From Hyalangium ruber (GTDB lineage Bacteria; Myxococcota; Myxococcia; Myxococcales; Myxococcaceae), in NCBI RefSeq assembly GCF_034259325.1, contig NZ_JAXIVS010000001.1, positions 1,116,001-1,180,000 of the forward strand: a stretch of DNA of 64,000 bases. The letters are read 5' to 3'. Of this stretch, positions 18,726 to 27,456 are shown in pieces. The position numbers and the translations under genes were made by a program. The notes below the pieces were generated by a model. It saw nothing but the letters and a program-made list of their open reading frames with translations, searched no databases and had not been told where the DNA came from. The stretch's first letter is position 1. Each line of letters opens with the position of its first letter.

Positions 18726-20252
18726 ATGTCCATGTCCTTCCTCCGCCCCTGGTCCGCTCCGGGCCGTCTCGTCGCCCTGCTCGTTCCCCTGTGCCTGCTG
18801 TCCCTCGCCTGTCCCGAGGATGACCCGCCCCCGTCTCCGCCCGTGGAGGACCCCAACGCGGTCACCGGCCATCGCACCCTCCACCGCCGCCTGGAGTCGG
18901 GGGACGTGCGCACCACGGATGCCACGGGCGTGCTGAGCACGCTGACGGTGCTCGTACCGACGGGCGACACCTTCGAGACGCGGCAGGTCATCTCCATGGA
19001 CGCCGACACCTTCAAGTTCGAAAACGTGCCCCAGGGCACCTACTACCTGCGGCGCGGCACGGGCTCTTACGTCATCACCGAGCAGCGGGAGCTGGACCTC
19101 GATGAGTCCGTGCTGGGCCGCGAGGGCGTCGTCACGGTGGCGGCGGACATCCCCGTCACCCTGAGCGTGGACGGACTGGCGCCCATGGACGCCGGCCAGG
19201 ATCTCGAGGTGGTGGCGCCGAACGCGGGCGCGGCCGGCACCCTGGATCTGGGCAGCGCGGCCTCCGCGGGAGCCACGGCCATTACCGGCCAGCGCGTGGA
19301 GTACCGCTCGGCCTTCGGGCGCCAGGAGGTCATCGACGGCACGCAGGGAGACCGCCTCTACCTCCTCCAGCACCTGCGGCGCACCGAGGGTGCCTTCAAC
19401 TACCAGAGCGTCGTCCGGGCCCTGATTCTCAATGAGGTGACGTTCCGCGCGGATGGCCAGGCCGCGACGGTGAGTGGCACGTTCAGCGCGGTCGCTCCAC
19501 AGCCGATCACGCTCGATTGGCGACGCTCGAGCTTCGAGGCGCACCGAGCAGCGGCCCATCCCCTGGCGGTCCCCCTGACCGCGTCCTCGGTGCGCCAGAG
19601 CCTCATCCTCGCGCCAGCGGTGGGAGGCACCGCGGAGGGCGCGGTGGGCTACGCGGGCGAGCTGCTGTCCGGCAACATCACCGCAGGCAATGAGGACGTC
19701 TCCATTCCCATGGAGTACGGCAACCCCTACCCGGCCACGTGGGGCGTGGTGGCGAGCGTCGTCCACCGCTACCAGGTGCCGCTGCGGCTGCCGGGGACAA
19801 CGGGCACGGTGGGCGTGTCGCTGAAGGACCAGGCGGAGCTGGGTACCTTCCTCTCGCGACCGGTGCAGGCGCGCCTCTCGCCTCCCAACAGCCTCCAGGT
19901 GAATGGCCGCAACGCACAGGAGGAGCAGGATCTGGCCTCGCTGACGCCGCTCTTCACCTGGGAGCCGCCCATGCTAGGCACCGCGGACGCGTACGAGCTG
20001 CGCATCTTCCGGCTGTACACCGAGCCCACCGCGCCCACCGTCACGTTCGCGGAGACCGTGGCCACCTTCCTCACGGCGCAGCGACGGGTGCGGGTGCCTC
20101 CGGGAGTGCTCCGGACAGGCGAGTCCTACGTGGTGCGCATCGGCGCCATGCACACGCCGGGCGTGGACCTGACGCGGACGCCGTACCGCCTCAACACGCT
20201 GGTGGATTACGCCCTGGCCGAGTCCGTCACCAGCGTGCTGCACGCTCCGTAG
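18726..20252 (+). CDS. lipoprotein, unknown function
   Basis: This protein of about 508 residues has a lipoprotein signal with lipobox LLSLAC (VALLVPLCLLSLACPED). The following stretch is acidic and Pro-rich. Much of the body looks like repeated beta domains. One segment (FKFENVPQGTYYLRRG) resembles a carboxypeptidase-regulatory-like sandwich, and the end (LFTWEPPMLGTADAYELRIF) resembles fibronectin type III. ATG 18726 is used, with ATG 18732 as an alternative. It is divergent from pfkB. It is probably a surface-exposed, lipid-anchored protein. Confidence 0.8.
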   Translation: MSMSFLRPWSAPGRLVALLVPLCLLSLACPEDDPPPSPPVEDPNAVTGHRTLHRRLESGDVRTTDATGVLSTLTVLVPTGDTFETRQVISMDADTFKFENVPQGTYYLRRGTGSYVITEQRELDLDESVLGREGVVTVAADIPVTLSVDGLAPMDAGQDLEVVAPNAGAAGTLDLGSAASAGATAITGQRVEYRSAFGRQEVIDGTQGDRLYLLQHLRRTEGAFNYQSVVRALILNEVTFRADGQAATVSGTFSAVAPQPITLDWRRSSFEAHRAAAHPLAVPLTASSVRQSLILAPAVGGTAEGAVGYAGELLSGNITAGNEDVSIPMEYGNPYPATWGVVASVVHRYQVPLRLPGTTGTVGVSLKDQAELGTFLSRPVQARLSPPNSLQVNGRNAQEEQDLASLTPLFTWEPPMLGTADAYELRIFRLYTEPTAPTVTFAETVATFLTAQRRVRVPPGVLRTGESYVVRIGAMHTPGVDLTRTPYRLNTLVDYALAESVTSVLHAP

Positions 20253-20271
20253 CCGAGGGCTGGGGTAACCC

Positions 20272-21189
20272 TCAGAGGCCGCTGTTGAGGCGGGAGGCGA
20301 TCACCTTGGCCGCCGTCGCTCCCGCCCCCGTGGCGCTGCTGACAGTGGGCGCGCGCGGGTTGGACACATCCCCGACGGCGAAGACGTTCTCCACGTCCGT
20401 CTCCTGCTCGAGGTTGACGGCGATGTAGCCGTGCGAGTCCGTCCGGAGCTGGCCCGCGAACAGCTCGCTGTTCGGCTCGAAGCCAATGCGGACGAGGACA
20501 TTCCGCACGGCCAGGCGGAGCAGCTCTCGGGCTTCTCCGTGCCGGACTTCGACCGCCTCGACGTGCTGGCTCCCGATGACGCGCTCGAGCACGGCCTTGG
20601 TGAAGACCTGGATCCGGGGCTCGGCCGCGAGGCGCTCCAGGAACTCCCGGCGTGCCGTCAGTCGAGGGCCCCGATGGATGAGGGTGACCGCGGGACAGAC
20701 CTCGGCGAACAGGAGGGCATTCTCCACCGCCGCATCGCCTCCTCCGACGACGCAGACCGACTCCCCCGCAACCGAGAAGCGCTCCGTCCTACCGGACCCC
20801 AGCACGCCGTGCCCCATGAGCTCCGCTTCACCGGGAATCCCCAGACGGCGGCGGCGCAGGCCCGTGGCGAGGATGAGACTGCGCGCCTCCAAGACCTCGC
20901 CACTCGCGAGCCGCACTTGTTTGGTCTTCAGGTCCACTCGCTCGACTTCAACCCCCGTCCGAGGGGAGAGGTTCTTGCGCGCGAGCTGGGCGGTGAACTT
21001 CTCCCGCAGCTCGCTCCCATTGGCGGCCTCCAGCCCGAGGTAGTTGCCGATGGGGTTGTGGACCCACGGAAGCTGTCCACCCGGCTCCTGTCCGCGCTCC
21101 AGCAGGAGCGCGTCGAGCCCCAGGTCATCGCACCACAGCGCGGCGGACAATCCCGCCGGACCGGCTCCGAGGATGATGACGTCGCGCAT
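20272..21189 (-). CDS. thioredoxin-reductase-like FAD/NAD(P) oxidoreductase lacking the CxxC
   Basis: This 305-residue flavoprotein has the thioredoxin reductase fold: FAD motif ILGAGPAGLSAALW (6-19), NAD(P) motif VCVVGGGDAAVENAL, and a C-terminal FAD motif VFAVGDVSNPRAPT. In true thioredoxin reductases a CATC pair stands just before the NAD(P) motif. Here that position reads LGSGRTERFSVAG and has no cysteines. It therefore cannot reduce thioredoxin in the usual way. It may be a ferredoxin/flavodoxin-NADP reductase-type or an electron donor. It lies downstream of an AraC gene and near a P450, which would need such a donor; that is inference. Confidence 0.85.
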   Translation of the reverse strand: MRDVIILGAGPAGLSAALWCDDLGLDALLLERGQEPGGQLPWVHNPIGNYLGLEAANGSELREKFTAQLARKNLSPRTGVEVERVDLKTKQVRLASGEVLEARSLILATGLRRRRLGIPGEAELMGHGVLGSGRTERFSVAGESVCVVGGGDAAVENALLFAEVCPAVTLIHRGPRLTARREFLERLAAEPRIQVFTKAVLERVIGSQHVEAVEVRHGEARELLRLAVRNVLVRIGFEPNSELFAGQLRTDSHGYIAVNLEQETDVENVFAVGDVSNPRAPTVSSATGAGATAAKVIASRLNSGL

Positions 21190-21278
21190 AGGGTCCGCAG
21201 GCGTGGGGTGGCCAGAGCGCCACCGTCAGAACTCCAGGGCGGGCACAGTAGCGCCGCTCCCCCGCGCGGTCACGAGGT

Positions 21279-22028
21279 CTACGCCGGGAGGAGCTTGCCG
21301 CGCAGCGTTGTCGGGGAATAGCCGAGCATGCGGCGACAGGTTCTCGAGAAGTGAGCCAGGTCAGCGAACCCCGCGAGGTGAGCGGCGCTCGTCGCATCCA
21401 GGCGCGAGAAGGCCGCCAGCGCGACGAGGAGCCTGCGCCAGAGCAGGAAGGTGCGAATGGGCAGGCCCACGTCCCGGACGAACAGCGCCTGCAGGTGTGC
21501 CTGGGAGATGCCACTGTGCGCGAGGACGAGACGCCGGTCGACGCTCGGATCGCGCAAGGCCTCGAGGACGCGCGCGACGCGCCGGTCCAGCTCGCGGTGG
21601 GAGGAGTCCTTGCCGAGCCAGCCCTCGGCCTCGCGCGAGAGCCCATCGAGAACCTCGGGATGGGACAGGGAGGCGCGGTGCGAGGCCATCGCCGCGCCGA
21701 GCCGCGCCGCGAGGCGACCTTCGAGCGGGAAGGCTCCGCCCGGTGCGCGCGAGTAGTCCGCGAGTCGCGGCGCCGCCTGCGGGTCATAGAGGAACCCGAG
21801 GCTGGGCCCAGGACAGGAGGCGGAGTGCCACAGCTGGGGAGGCACCACGAGCACACGCCCTCGCACGGGCGCACGGCCCGGCTCCACCACGGTCACGTCG
21901 CTGTCCAGCCCGACGAGGAGCCCGACGCCGTGCTGGGCGTGCGGCGTCGAGACCATCGAGGTCGCGGCGCGCACCGCGTACGCCTCCTTGAGCACGGCCC
22001 CAATCCGAGATTCGTTCAAGCGCTCCAT
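21279..22028 (-). CDS. AraC-family transcriptional regulator
   Basis: This 249-residue regulator has an AraC-type double helix-turn-helix at about residues 150-249. Recognisable parts are LAHSGISQAHLQALFVRDVGL (first helix-turn-helix) and LAGFADLAHFSRTCRRMLGY (the family PROSITE-like signature). The N-terminal part resembles a small cupin effector domain (VVEPGRAPVRGRVLVVPPQLWH). It is divergent from the P450 gene with about 60 bases between starts, and upstream of the flavoprotein on its own strand. Control of either or both is likely. The inducer is unknown. Confidence 0.88.
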   Translation of the reverse strand: MERLNESRIGAVLKEAYAVRAATSMVSTPHAQHGVGLLVGLDSDVTVVEPGRAPVRGRVLVVPPQLWHSASCPGPSLGFLYDPQAAPRLADYSRAPGGAFPLEGRLAARLGAAMASHRASLSHPEVLDGLSREAEGWLGKDSSHRELDRRVARVLEALRDPSVDRRLVLAHSGISQAHLQALFVRDVGLPIRTFLLWRRLLVALAAFSRLDATSAAHLAGFADLAHFSRTCRRMLGYSPTTLRGKLLPA

Positions 22029-22088
22029 TCGCCATCACCGTAGCGTTTCCTCACGCCCCGAGATTCCGAGACCTGGAGGCTGTGAGCG

Positions 22089-23276
22089 ATGATGAACTTC
22101 TTCTCCGACGACACGCGCCGCAATCCCTACCCCGCCTACGACCAGATCCGTGGCCACTCCCCCGTGCTTCACGAGCCGAACGCGGACCTGTGGATGGTCT
22201 TCGACTACGAGGGTGCGAAGCGGGTGCTCCACGACCATGAATCGTTCAGCTCCGTCATCGCGCCCCCGACGGCCCAGACTTCCCAGTGGCTCGTCTTCTC
22301 CGATCCGCCACGCCACACGAAGCTGCGCGCCCTCATCATGCGAGCCTTCACCTCCTGGGCCGTGGCGGGCCTCGAGAGCCGCATCCGCGAGCTGTCGCAC
22401 GCACTGCTGGCCCCGACGCTCGAGCAGGGCGAGCTGGACCTGGTCGCGGACTTCTCGGTCCCCCTGCCCCTGATGGTCATCTCGGAGGTGCTCGGCGCTC
22501 CCATCGAGGACCTGCCACGCTTCAGGCGCTGGAGCGATATGATCCTCACCCTCAGCTCCACCACCTCGGGCGGCGAGGAAGCGGAGCGGGCGCACCGCGA
22601 GTTCCGCGCCGTGACGACCGAGATGGCAGCCTCCCTCCATGGCTTGATTGAGCAGCGGAGGGCCACGCCGAAGGACGACCTCCTGACCCGCCTCGTCGAG
22701 GCCGAGGTGGATGGCGAGCGGCTGACCGAAGAGGAGATCCTGGGCTTCTTCCAGCTCCTCCTCGTGGCGGGCCACGAGACGAGCACGAACCTCATCAGCA
22801 ACGCGGTCCTGTGCCTCATCGACAACCCGGACCAGCTCGCCCGCCTTCGGGCGGCGCCTGAGCTCCTCCCCTCGGCGATCGAGGAGGTCCTGCGCTACCG
22901 CTCGCCGGTACAGGCGATGTGGCGCGTGACGAGGCGGGAGGTCCCGCTACACGGTCAGCTCATCCCCTCGGGCAAGATGGTGATGCCGATGATCGGCGCG
23001 GCGAACCGGGACCCTCGGAAGTTCCAGGACGCGAACCGGTTCGACATCACGCGCGATCCCAACCCGCACATCGCGTTCGGACACGGCATCCACTTCTGCA
23101 TCGGTGCGCCGCTGGCACGCCTGGAGGCCCGCATCGCCCTCTCGGCGCTCCTGGAGCGGATGGCGGACTTCGAGCTCGTGAGCGAGGAGCCCTGGCAACC
23201 CCGCCAGGCGCTCCACGTTCATGGCCCGACCCACCTGCCCATCCGCTTCAAACCCGGTCTCAGGACACCTTCTTGA
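22089..23276 (+). CDS. cytochrome P450
   Basis: This 395-residue bacterial P450 should be soluble and need a ferredoxin/reductase pair. The I-helix oxygen-activation motif is LLVAGHETSTN, the K-helix ExxR is in EEVLRYRSP, and the haem loop is FGHGIHFCIG with ligand Cys337. It has the normal length for class I bacterial P450s. No ferredoxin gene is adjacent. The flavoprotein at 20272-21189 is the only candidate redox partner here. The 3' end overlaps the convergent GH13 gene by 17 bases. The substrate cannot be deduced. Confidence 0.95.
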   Translation: MMNFFSDDTRRNPYPAYDQIRGHSPVLHEPNADLWMVFDYEGAKRVLHDHESFSSVIAPPTAQTSQWLVFSDPPRHTKLRALIMRAFTSWAVAGLESRIRELSHALLAPTLEQGELDLVADFSVPLPLMVISEVLGAPIEDLPRFRRWSDMILTLSSTTSGGEEAERAHREFRAVTTEMAASLHGLIEQRRATPKDDLLTRLVEAEVDGERLTEEEILGFFQLLLVAGHETSTNLISNAVLCLIDNPDQLARLRAAPELLPSAIEEVLRYRSPVQAMWRVTRREVPLHGQLIPSGKMVMPMIGAANRDPRKFQDANRFDITRDPNPHIAFGHGIHFCIGAPLARLEARIALSALLERMADFELVSEEPWQPRQALHVHGPTHLPIRFKPGLRTPS

Positions 23277-26200
23277 ACACCACGTAGCCCGCGGAGGGGA
23301 TGTTCACCTTGGTGTTCCCGCCGCCGCCGTTCAGCGTGGCGCCGAAGTTGCCGAAGTTGCCGCCGCCATACGCCGCGGCGTCGCTGTTCAGCACCTCCTG
23401 CCAGTTCCCCGGAGGCAGCGGCATGTTGTAGCCCTCCAGGTTCTGCCGGTTGAGGCTGCCGACCACGAGGAACTCCTCGTTGCCGGACTTGCGGGTGAAG
23501 GCCATCACCGAGTTGTCGTTGTGCGTGTACACCCGGTTCACCTCGGCGTCGGCGGCGAAGGCCGGGCTCGAGTTGCGCAGCGCGATGGCGTCCTTGAAGA
23601 ACTGGAACTGCTGGCGCTGGGTGATGTCCAGCATCGCCTCCTTGCGGTGCTCGGGCGCCAGGCCCACCAGGTGGTTGAACACCTTGCGGTCCTCGGTCGA
23701 CAGCGCCTTGTACGCCCCGTCCTTCTCGCGGGCCTGCGGCGAGAGCGTGAAGAGCCGCTCGTAGGTGCTCTTCTGCGCGTCGTTGAACGTCACCTTGTCC
23801 CACTTCCAGTCCTGGCCCTGCTTCTCCCAGCTCCAGTCGCTGTCCCACGTGGACGGGTTGCCCCAGCGGAAGTCGTTCTGCGCGCCGAACTCGTCACCCT
23901 GGAAGAACATCGGGATGCCCGGCGAGGCGAAGCCGATGCCCGCCGCGAAGCGCGCCGCGTTGCGCGACCACTGCTCCGGGAAGTCCGTGGGCTTCGCGCC
24001 CTCGGCCGTGTTCATCGTGCGCTGGGCGTTCCCCACCTCGTCGTGGTTGGAGATGATGGTGAGCGCCTTCTTCCACTCGTCCAGCCCGCGCGGCGCGGTG
24101 AGCAGGTCGACGAAGGCGTCCATGTCCGTCTTCATCCCGCGCGCGGCCGCCTGGATGAGGCCCGGCTTGCTGTTGTCGTTGATGAGCCGGTGCTGGTACT
24201 CGGTGTACCACTGCGCGTCGAAGCCACCGCCCGTGCCGTCCGCCTGCGCTGGCCGCGAGATGGACGGGTCGTAGTCGAACTGCTCCGCCACCGTCCACAC
24301 GTCCGGGTTGAGGAAGTGAACCTGGCGGTTGATCTCCCGCAGCATCTCCCAGCCGTCCTTGCCGCCCACGCCCTTGATGGGCTCGGTGAAGTCGAAGCGC
24401 AGGCCGTCGAACTTCAGCTCCGCCACCTGCTGCACCGCGTGGTCCACGAACAACTGCTTCACCTTGGGGTTGTGGTACGCGGGCACCGCGCCCCACGGCG
24501 TGTCACGCTGCTCGAACTTGCCCGGCTCCTTCGACCAGTTGAAGTACGGGTTGCTCGGGCCGCCCAGGTTCCACAGGCCGTTGTGGTCGCCGTGGACGTG
24601 GTTGTAGACGACGTCCGAAATGACGTTGAGCCCCTTGCCGTGCGCCTCATCGATGAAGCGCTTGAGCGCCTCGGTACCGCTCACCCACTTGCCGCTCTCG
24701 TCCTCGAAGCCGAACGAGCTCTCCGAGGCCAGGCTGTTGACGCCCAGGTAGCCCCAGTTGCGGCTGCCCTCCACCTCGTTGGTGGGCAGAAGCTCCAGCG
24801 TGTTGACGCCCAGCTCCTTGAAGTAGTCGAGCTTCTTCATGAGGTCTTCGAGCGTCGAACGGTCCGAGTTCTTCGCCTCGCCCAGGAAGCTGCCCACGTG
24901 CAGTTGGTACACCACCCACTTGCTCTGGTCCTTCTCGCGCGGCGCGGCGTCGTTCTTCCACGCGAAGGTGCTCGGGTCGCTGATGATCGAGCCACGGAAG
25001 GACACGCCGCTCTCGGGCGTGAGCAGGTTGCTCCACGCGTCATTGTGCGAGGAGTTCCGGCGCTCCACGTCGCTGTACTTGCCGTCACGGTTGGTGTCGT
25101 CCCGCAGCTGCAGGCCGCCCTTGCCGTCCTTCTCGAAGACCTGGAACTCGTAGCGCAGGCCCGCCAGCTTCTCGGGGTTGTTGACGAGCGATACCCACGC
25201 CCCGCCCTGGTTGGTCATCTTGATGCGGCCGTCGGCCTCGATGTTCTCCGACCACAGGTCGTTGTGCTTGTGCTCGTGCAGCTTGTCGATGAGCGAGGAG
25301 TCCATCTCGCCCAGGCGAGAGAGGAGCTCGTCGCGGGTGAGCTGCCGACCGCTCTCGTCCTTGAGCACGAGGTAGGCGCTGTCGGCGTCCTCCTCGTCGT
25401 CGATGGTGAAGCGCATCAGCTCGGTGGCGCCGGGGAAGTAGCGGTTCTCCTCCTTGCCGCGCACCGGGTCCAGGTACAGCCGGTCCACGCCGCGCTGCTC
25501 GCCCATCATCTCGCGGGCGTACGGGTCCGGCCGGTCGCTCTTGGCGCCCGTGGAGTCCACCACCTCGTAGACGTAGGACTTGCCCTCCAGGCCCTTCCAG
25601 CCGTTCTTCACCTCGGCCGCCCAGTCGCCGTTCTCCGCCCGCTGCATGGGGATGCGCTGGACGTTGCCCTCCTTGTCAGTGACCTTGACCTGGACCTCGC
25701 GCGCGTCCGGCGCCCAGAACTTGAAGGACAGGTCATCGCCGCGCTTCTGCGAGCCCATGTCGTGGTACGTGGTCGGCGCGTAGCGCGCCGCGGGCTTGCT
25801 CAGGTCCAGCTTGAGGTTGCCCTCGCCCATCACCCCCCACTTGTCGTCGCCCGCGGGGCCGTCCACGGTGACGCCCCACTCCCAGTTGCGGGGCAGGCCG
25901 TCGTCCTGCAGCTCCACGGTGGCCTCCCACTTGCCGTTGCCCAGCGAGCGCATGGGGATGGAGCCGTTCGACCAGTCGCTGTTGAACTTGCCGCTCGCGT
26001 CCCAGCTGCCCTTGAGCTTCACGTCCGTGAGGTTCCTGTGCGGCCCGGCGTCATAGGTGAAGGTGATGGAGCGCTTGGCCGGCGCCGCCGCGGTGGCCGT
26101 CGCGGTGGACACGGCCGTCGTGCCGCGCGCGCTCGTCACGTTCTGCGAGGCGGCGCGAGAGGTGGCCTCGAAGCCATCCGTGCCCCGGGTGCTCGCCCGA

Positions 26201-26364
26201 GAGGTGGACTCGAAGCCGTCCTGCACCCGGTTCGTCGTCCCCGAGGGCGTCTTCTTCGCCGAGGCGGTCTCCTTGCGCGACTCCGCGGGGCTGGTGCCCC
26301 CCTTGGTCGAAGTCGGGGCCGGGGCCGGAGCCCTGCCGGGGCGGTGGATCTTGTTGTCGCTCAT
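23260..26364 (-). CDS. GH13 alpha-glucan enzyme, branching-enzyme-like, large
   Basis: This 1034-residue member of the alpha-amylase family has about 95 disordered residues (Ser/Thr/Ala, with the repeat DGFESTSRA / DGFEATSRA), one N-terminal carbohydrate-binding-like sandwich, a CBM48-like domain, then an inserted domain. The insert carries an EF-hand-like loop DTNRDGKYSDVE near 423-434. The catalytic barrel follows with DVVYNH (584-589), GLRFDF holding the nucleophile Asp658, general acid Glu694 in AEQF, and SNHDE (772-776). The C-terminal beta domain follows. Family similarity is to glycogen branching and maltooligosyltrehalose enzymes; the exact activity is open. No signal peptide is visible. 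Confidence 0.88.
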   Translation of the reverse strand: MSDNKIHRPGRAPAPAPTSTKGGTSPAESRKETASAKKTPSGTTNRVQDGFESTSRASTRGTDGFEATSRAASQNVTSARGTTAVSTATATAAAPAKRSITFTYDAGPHRNLTDVKLKGSWDASGKFNSDWSNGSIPMRSLGNGKWEATVELQDDGLPRNWEWGVTVDGPAGDDKWGVMGEGNLKLDLSKPAARYAPTTYHDMGSQKRGDDLSFKFWAPDAREVQVKVTDKEGNVQRIPMQRAENGDWAAEVKNGWKGLEGKSYVYEVVDSTGAKSDRPDPYAREMMGEQRGVDRLYLDPVRGKEENRYFPGATELMRFTIDDEEDADSAYLVLKDESGRQLTRDELLSRLGEMDSSLIDKLHEHKHNDLWSENIEADGRIKMTNQGGAWVSLVNNPEKLAGLRYEFQVFEKDGKGGLQLRDDTNRDGKYSDVERRNSSHNDAWSNLLTPESGVSFRGSIISDPSTFAWKNDAAPREKDQSKWVVYQLHVGSFLGEAKNSDRSTLEDLMKKLDYFKELGVNTLELLPTNEVEGSRNWGYLGVNSLASESSFGFEDESGKWVSGTEALKRFIDEAHGKGLNVISDVVYNHVHGDHNGLWNLGGPSNPYFNWSKEPGKFEQRDTPWGAVPAYHNPKVKQLFVDHAVQQVAELKFDGLRFDFTEPIKGVGGKDGWEMLREINRQVHFLNPDVWTVAEQFDYDPSISRPAQADGTGGGFDAQWYTEYQHRLINDNSKPGLIQAAARGMKTDMDAFVDLLTAPRGLDEWKKALTIISNHDEVGNAQRTMNTAEGAKPTDFPEQWSRNAARFAAGIGFASPGIPMFFQGDEFGAQNDFRWGNPSTWDSDWSWEKQGQDWKWDKVTFNDAQKSTYERLFTLSPQAREKDGAYKALSTEDRKVFNHLVGLAPEHRKEAMLDITQRQQFQFFKDAIALRNSSPAFAADAEVNRVYTHNDNSVMAFTRKSGNEEFLVVGSLNRQNLEGYNMPLPPGNWQEVLNSDAAAYGGGNFGNFGATLNGGGGNTKVNIPSAGYVVFKKVS

Positions 26365-26462
26365 GGTCGCCTCCACATGATGTGGGAGAATGTACGGTGC
26401 CCGTATCTTCGCATGGGCTGCTCGCGAAGTTGCGTACCCCCCCGAAGAAAGAGTGCCGGACG

Positions 26463-27311
26463 CTACAGATGTGCCGCGATGTAAAGCAGCAGGTCGACTG
26501 GCAGTGAATTGATGCCAATGCCGATGGAGGCATGAAGGGGGCTGCCCACCGAGGAGCCGACCGCGGCGTTGAGGTGTCCATAGGGACCCAGGCAGAACTT
26601 CATCCCGAGTTCAGCGCCGGCATTGACGGTGCGCTTCTGGAAGGTGCCGCCCACGAGCACGGTGCCGTAGGGGACGAGCTCGGGGGTGAGGAAGTACTGG
26701 TAGCTGACGGCGGCGTTGAGCTCATCGATGCCACGCCCGTTGAAGGAGGAATGGACGCCGAGAGCCATCCGGCGGGACCAGAACTCCATGGGCTGGAAAT
26801 GGTAGGCCACGGCGTAGGAGACGTCGTTGGTGAGCGACGGGCGAACCCAGAACATGAACTCGCGGTCCGGCTTGTCGATGGCGGGCGCGTCCCAGCGGAA
26901 GTGCTCGGCCCGCTCCAGGTCTTGGAGATTGCCGCGAGACTGGTGGAGTTCCGCCAGCGCCCAGGTGGCCTCCGCGCTCTCCGCTTCGTAGCCCTTGAGC
27001 AGCGGGGGCTCGGCGCCGTCCAGCTCGCCGCGCTCCATCATGAGCTGGCCCTGGTAGACGCAGTCATCGGAGTTGCCGCCCTCGCACGAGCGGGCGAAGG
27101 CGTTCTCGGCCTGCTGCTTCTCGCCCTCCGCGAGGAGCTGATGGCCCCACTCGCCGCAGGAGGAGGTGAGCCCAGCATCGCAGTCCGCGCGCAGGCGCGC
27201 CGCGTCGAGGACGCAGGCGGTGGACAGCAGGGGCAGCAGGGCCGCGAACAGCCGCAGCGCCTGCCACGGCGTAGCGGCCCGCGGGGATGACACACGGAGG
27301 CGGGACGCCAT
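26463..27311 (-). CDS. lipoprotein with Sel1/TPR-like N-terminal part
   Basis: This 282-residue protein has a signal peptide with lipobox LLSTAC. A Cys-containing helical segment resembling Sel1/TPR repeats follows (LTSSCGEWGHQLLAEGEKQQAENAFARSC is split by two cysteine pairs). The C-terminal 160 residues are beta-rich (RMALGVHSSFNGRG, GTVLVGGTFQKR) and may form a small outer-membrane barrel. ATG 27311 with GGAG nine bases upstream is chosen over a longer open frame. It lies 98 bases before the GH13 start on the same strand. No function is proposed. Confidence 0.78.
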   Translation of the reverse strand: MASRLRVSSPRAATPWQALRLFAALLPLLSTACVLDAARLRADCDAGLTSSCGEWGHQLLAEGEKQQAENAFARSCEGGNSDDCVYQGQLMMERGELDGAEPPLLKGYEAESAEATWALAELHQSRGNLQDLERAEHFRWDAPAIDKPDREFMFWVRPSLTNDVSYAVAYHFQPMEFWSRRMALGVHSSFNGRGIDELNAAVSYQYFLTPELVPYGTVLVGGTFQKRTVNAGAELGMKFCLGPYGHLNAAVGSSVGSPLHASIGIGINSLPVDLLLYIAAHL

Positions 27312-27456
27312 CGTCGTTCTCCAAGAGGGACGCGGGAGAGGATACCGCATCCCGCCCACTGCCAGGGGAAGGGGCTGAAGTGCCTGTCCTTGGATCCTTG
27401 TAGACTGGGAGAGGCGTGGGCCCGGAGGTGCGACGAGCCCGCGTGAGGGGAGCCGG

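Noticed and set aside
23221-26484. 1087-codon open frame on the plus strand
   Set aside because: Antisense to the GH13 gene, whose motifs are clear; the long open frame is a GC-rich shadow.
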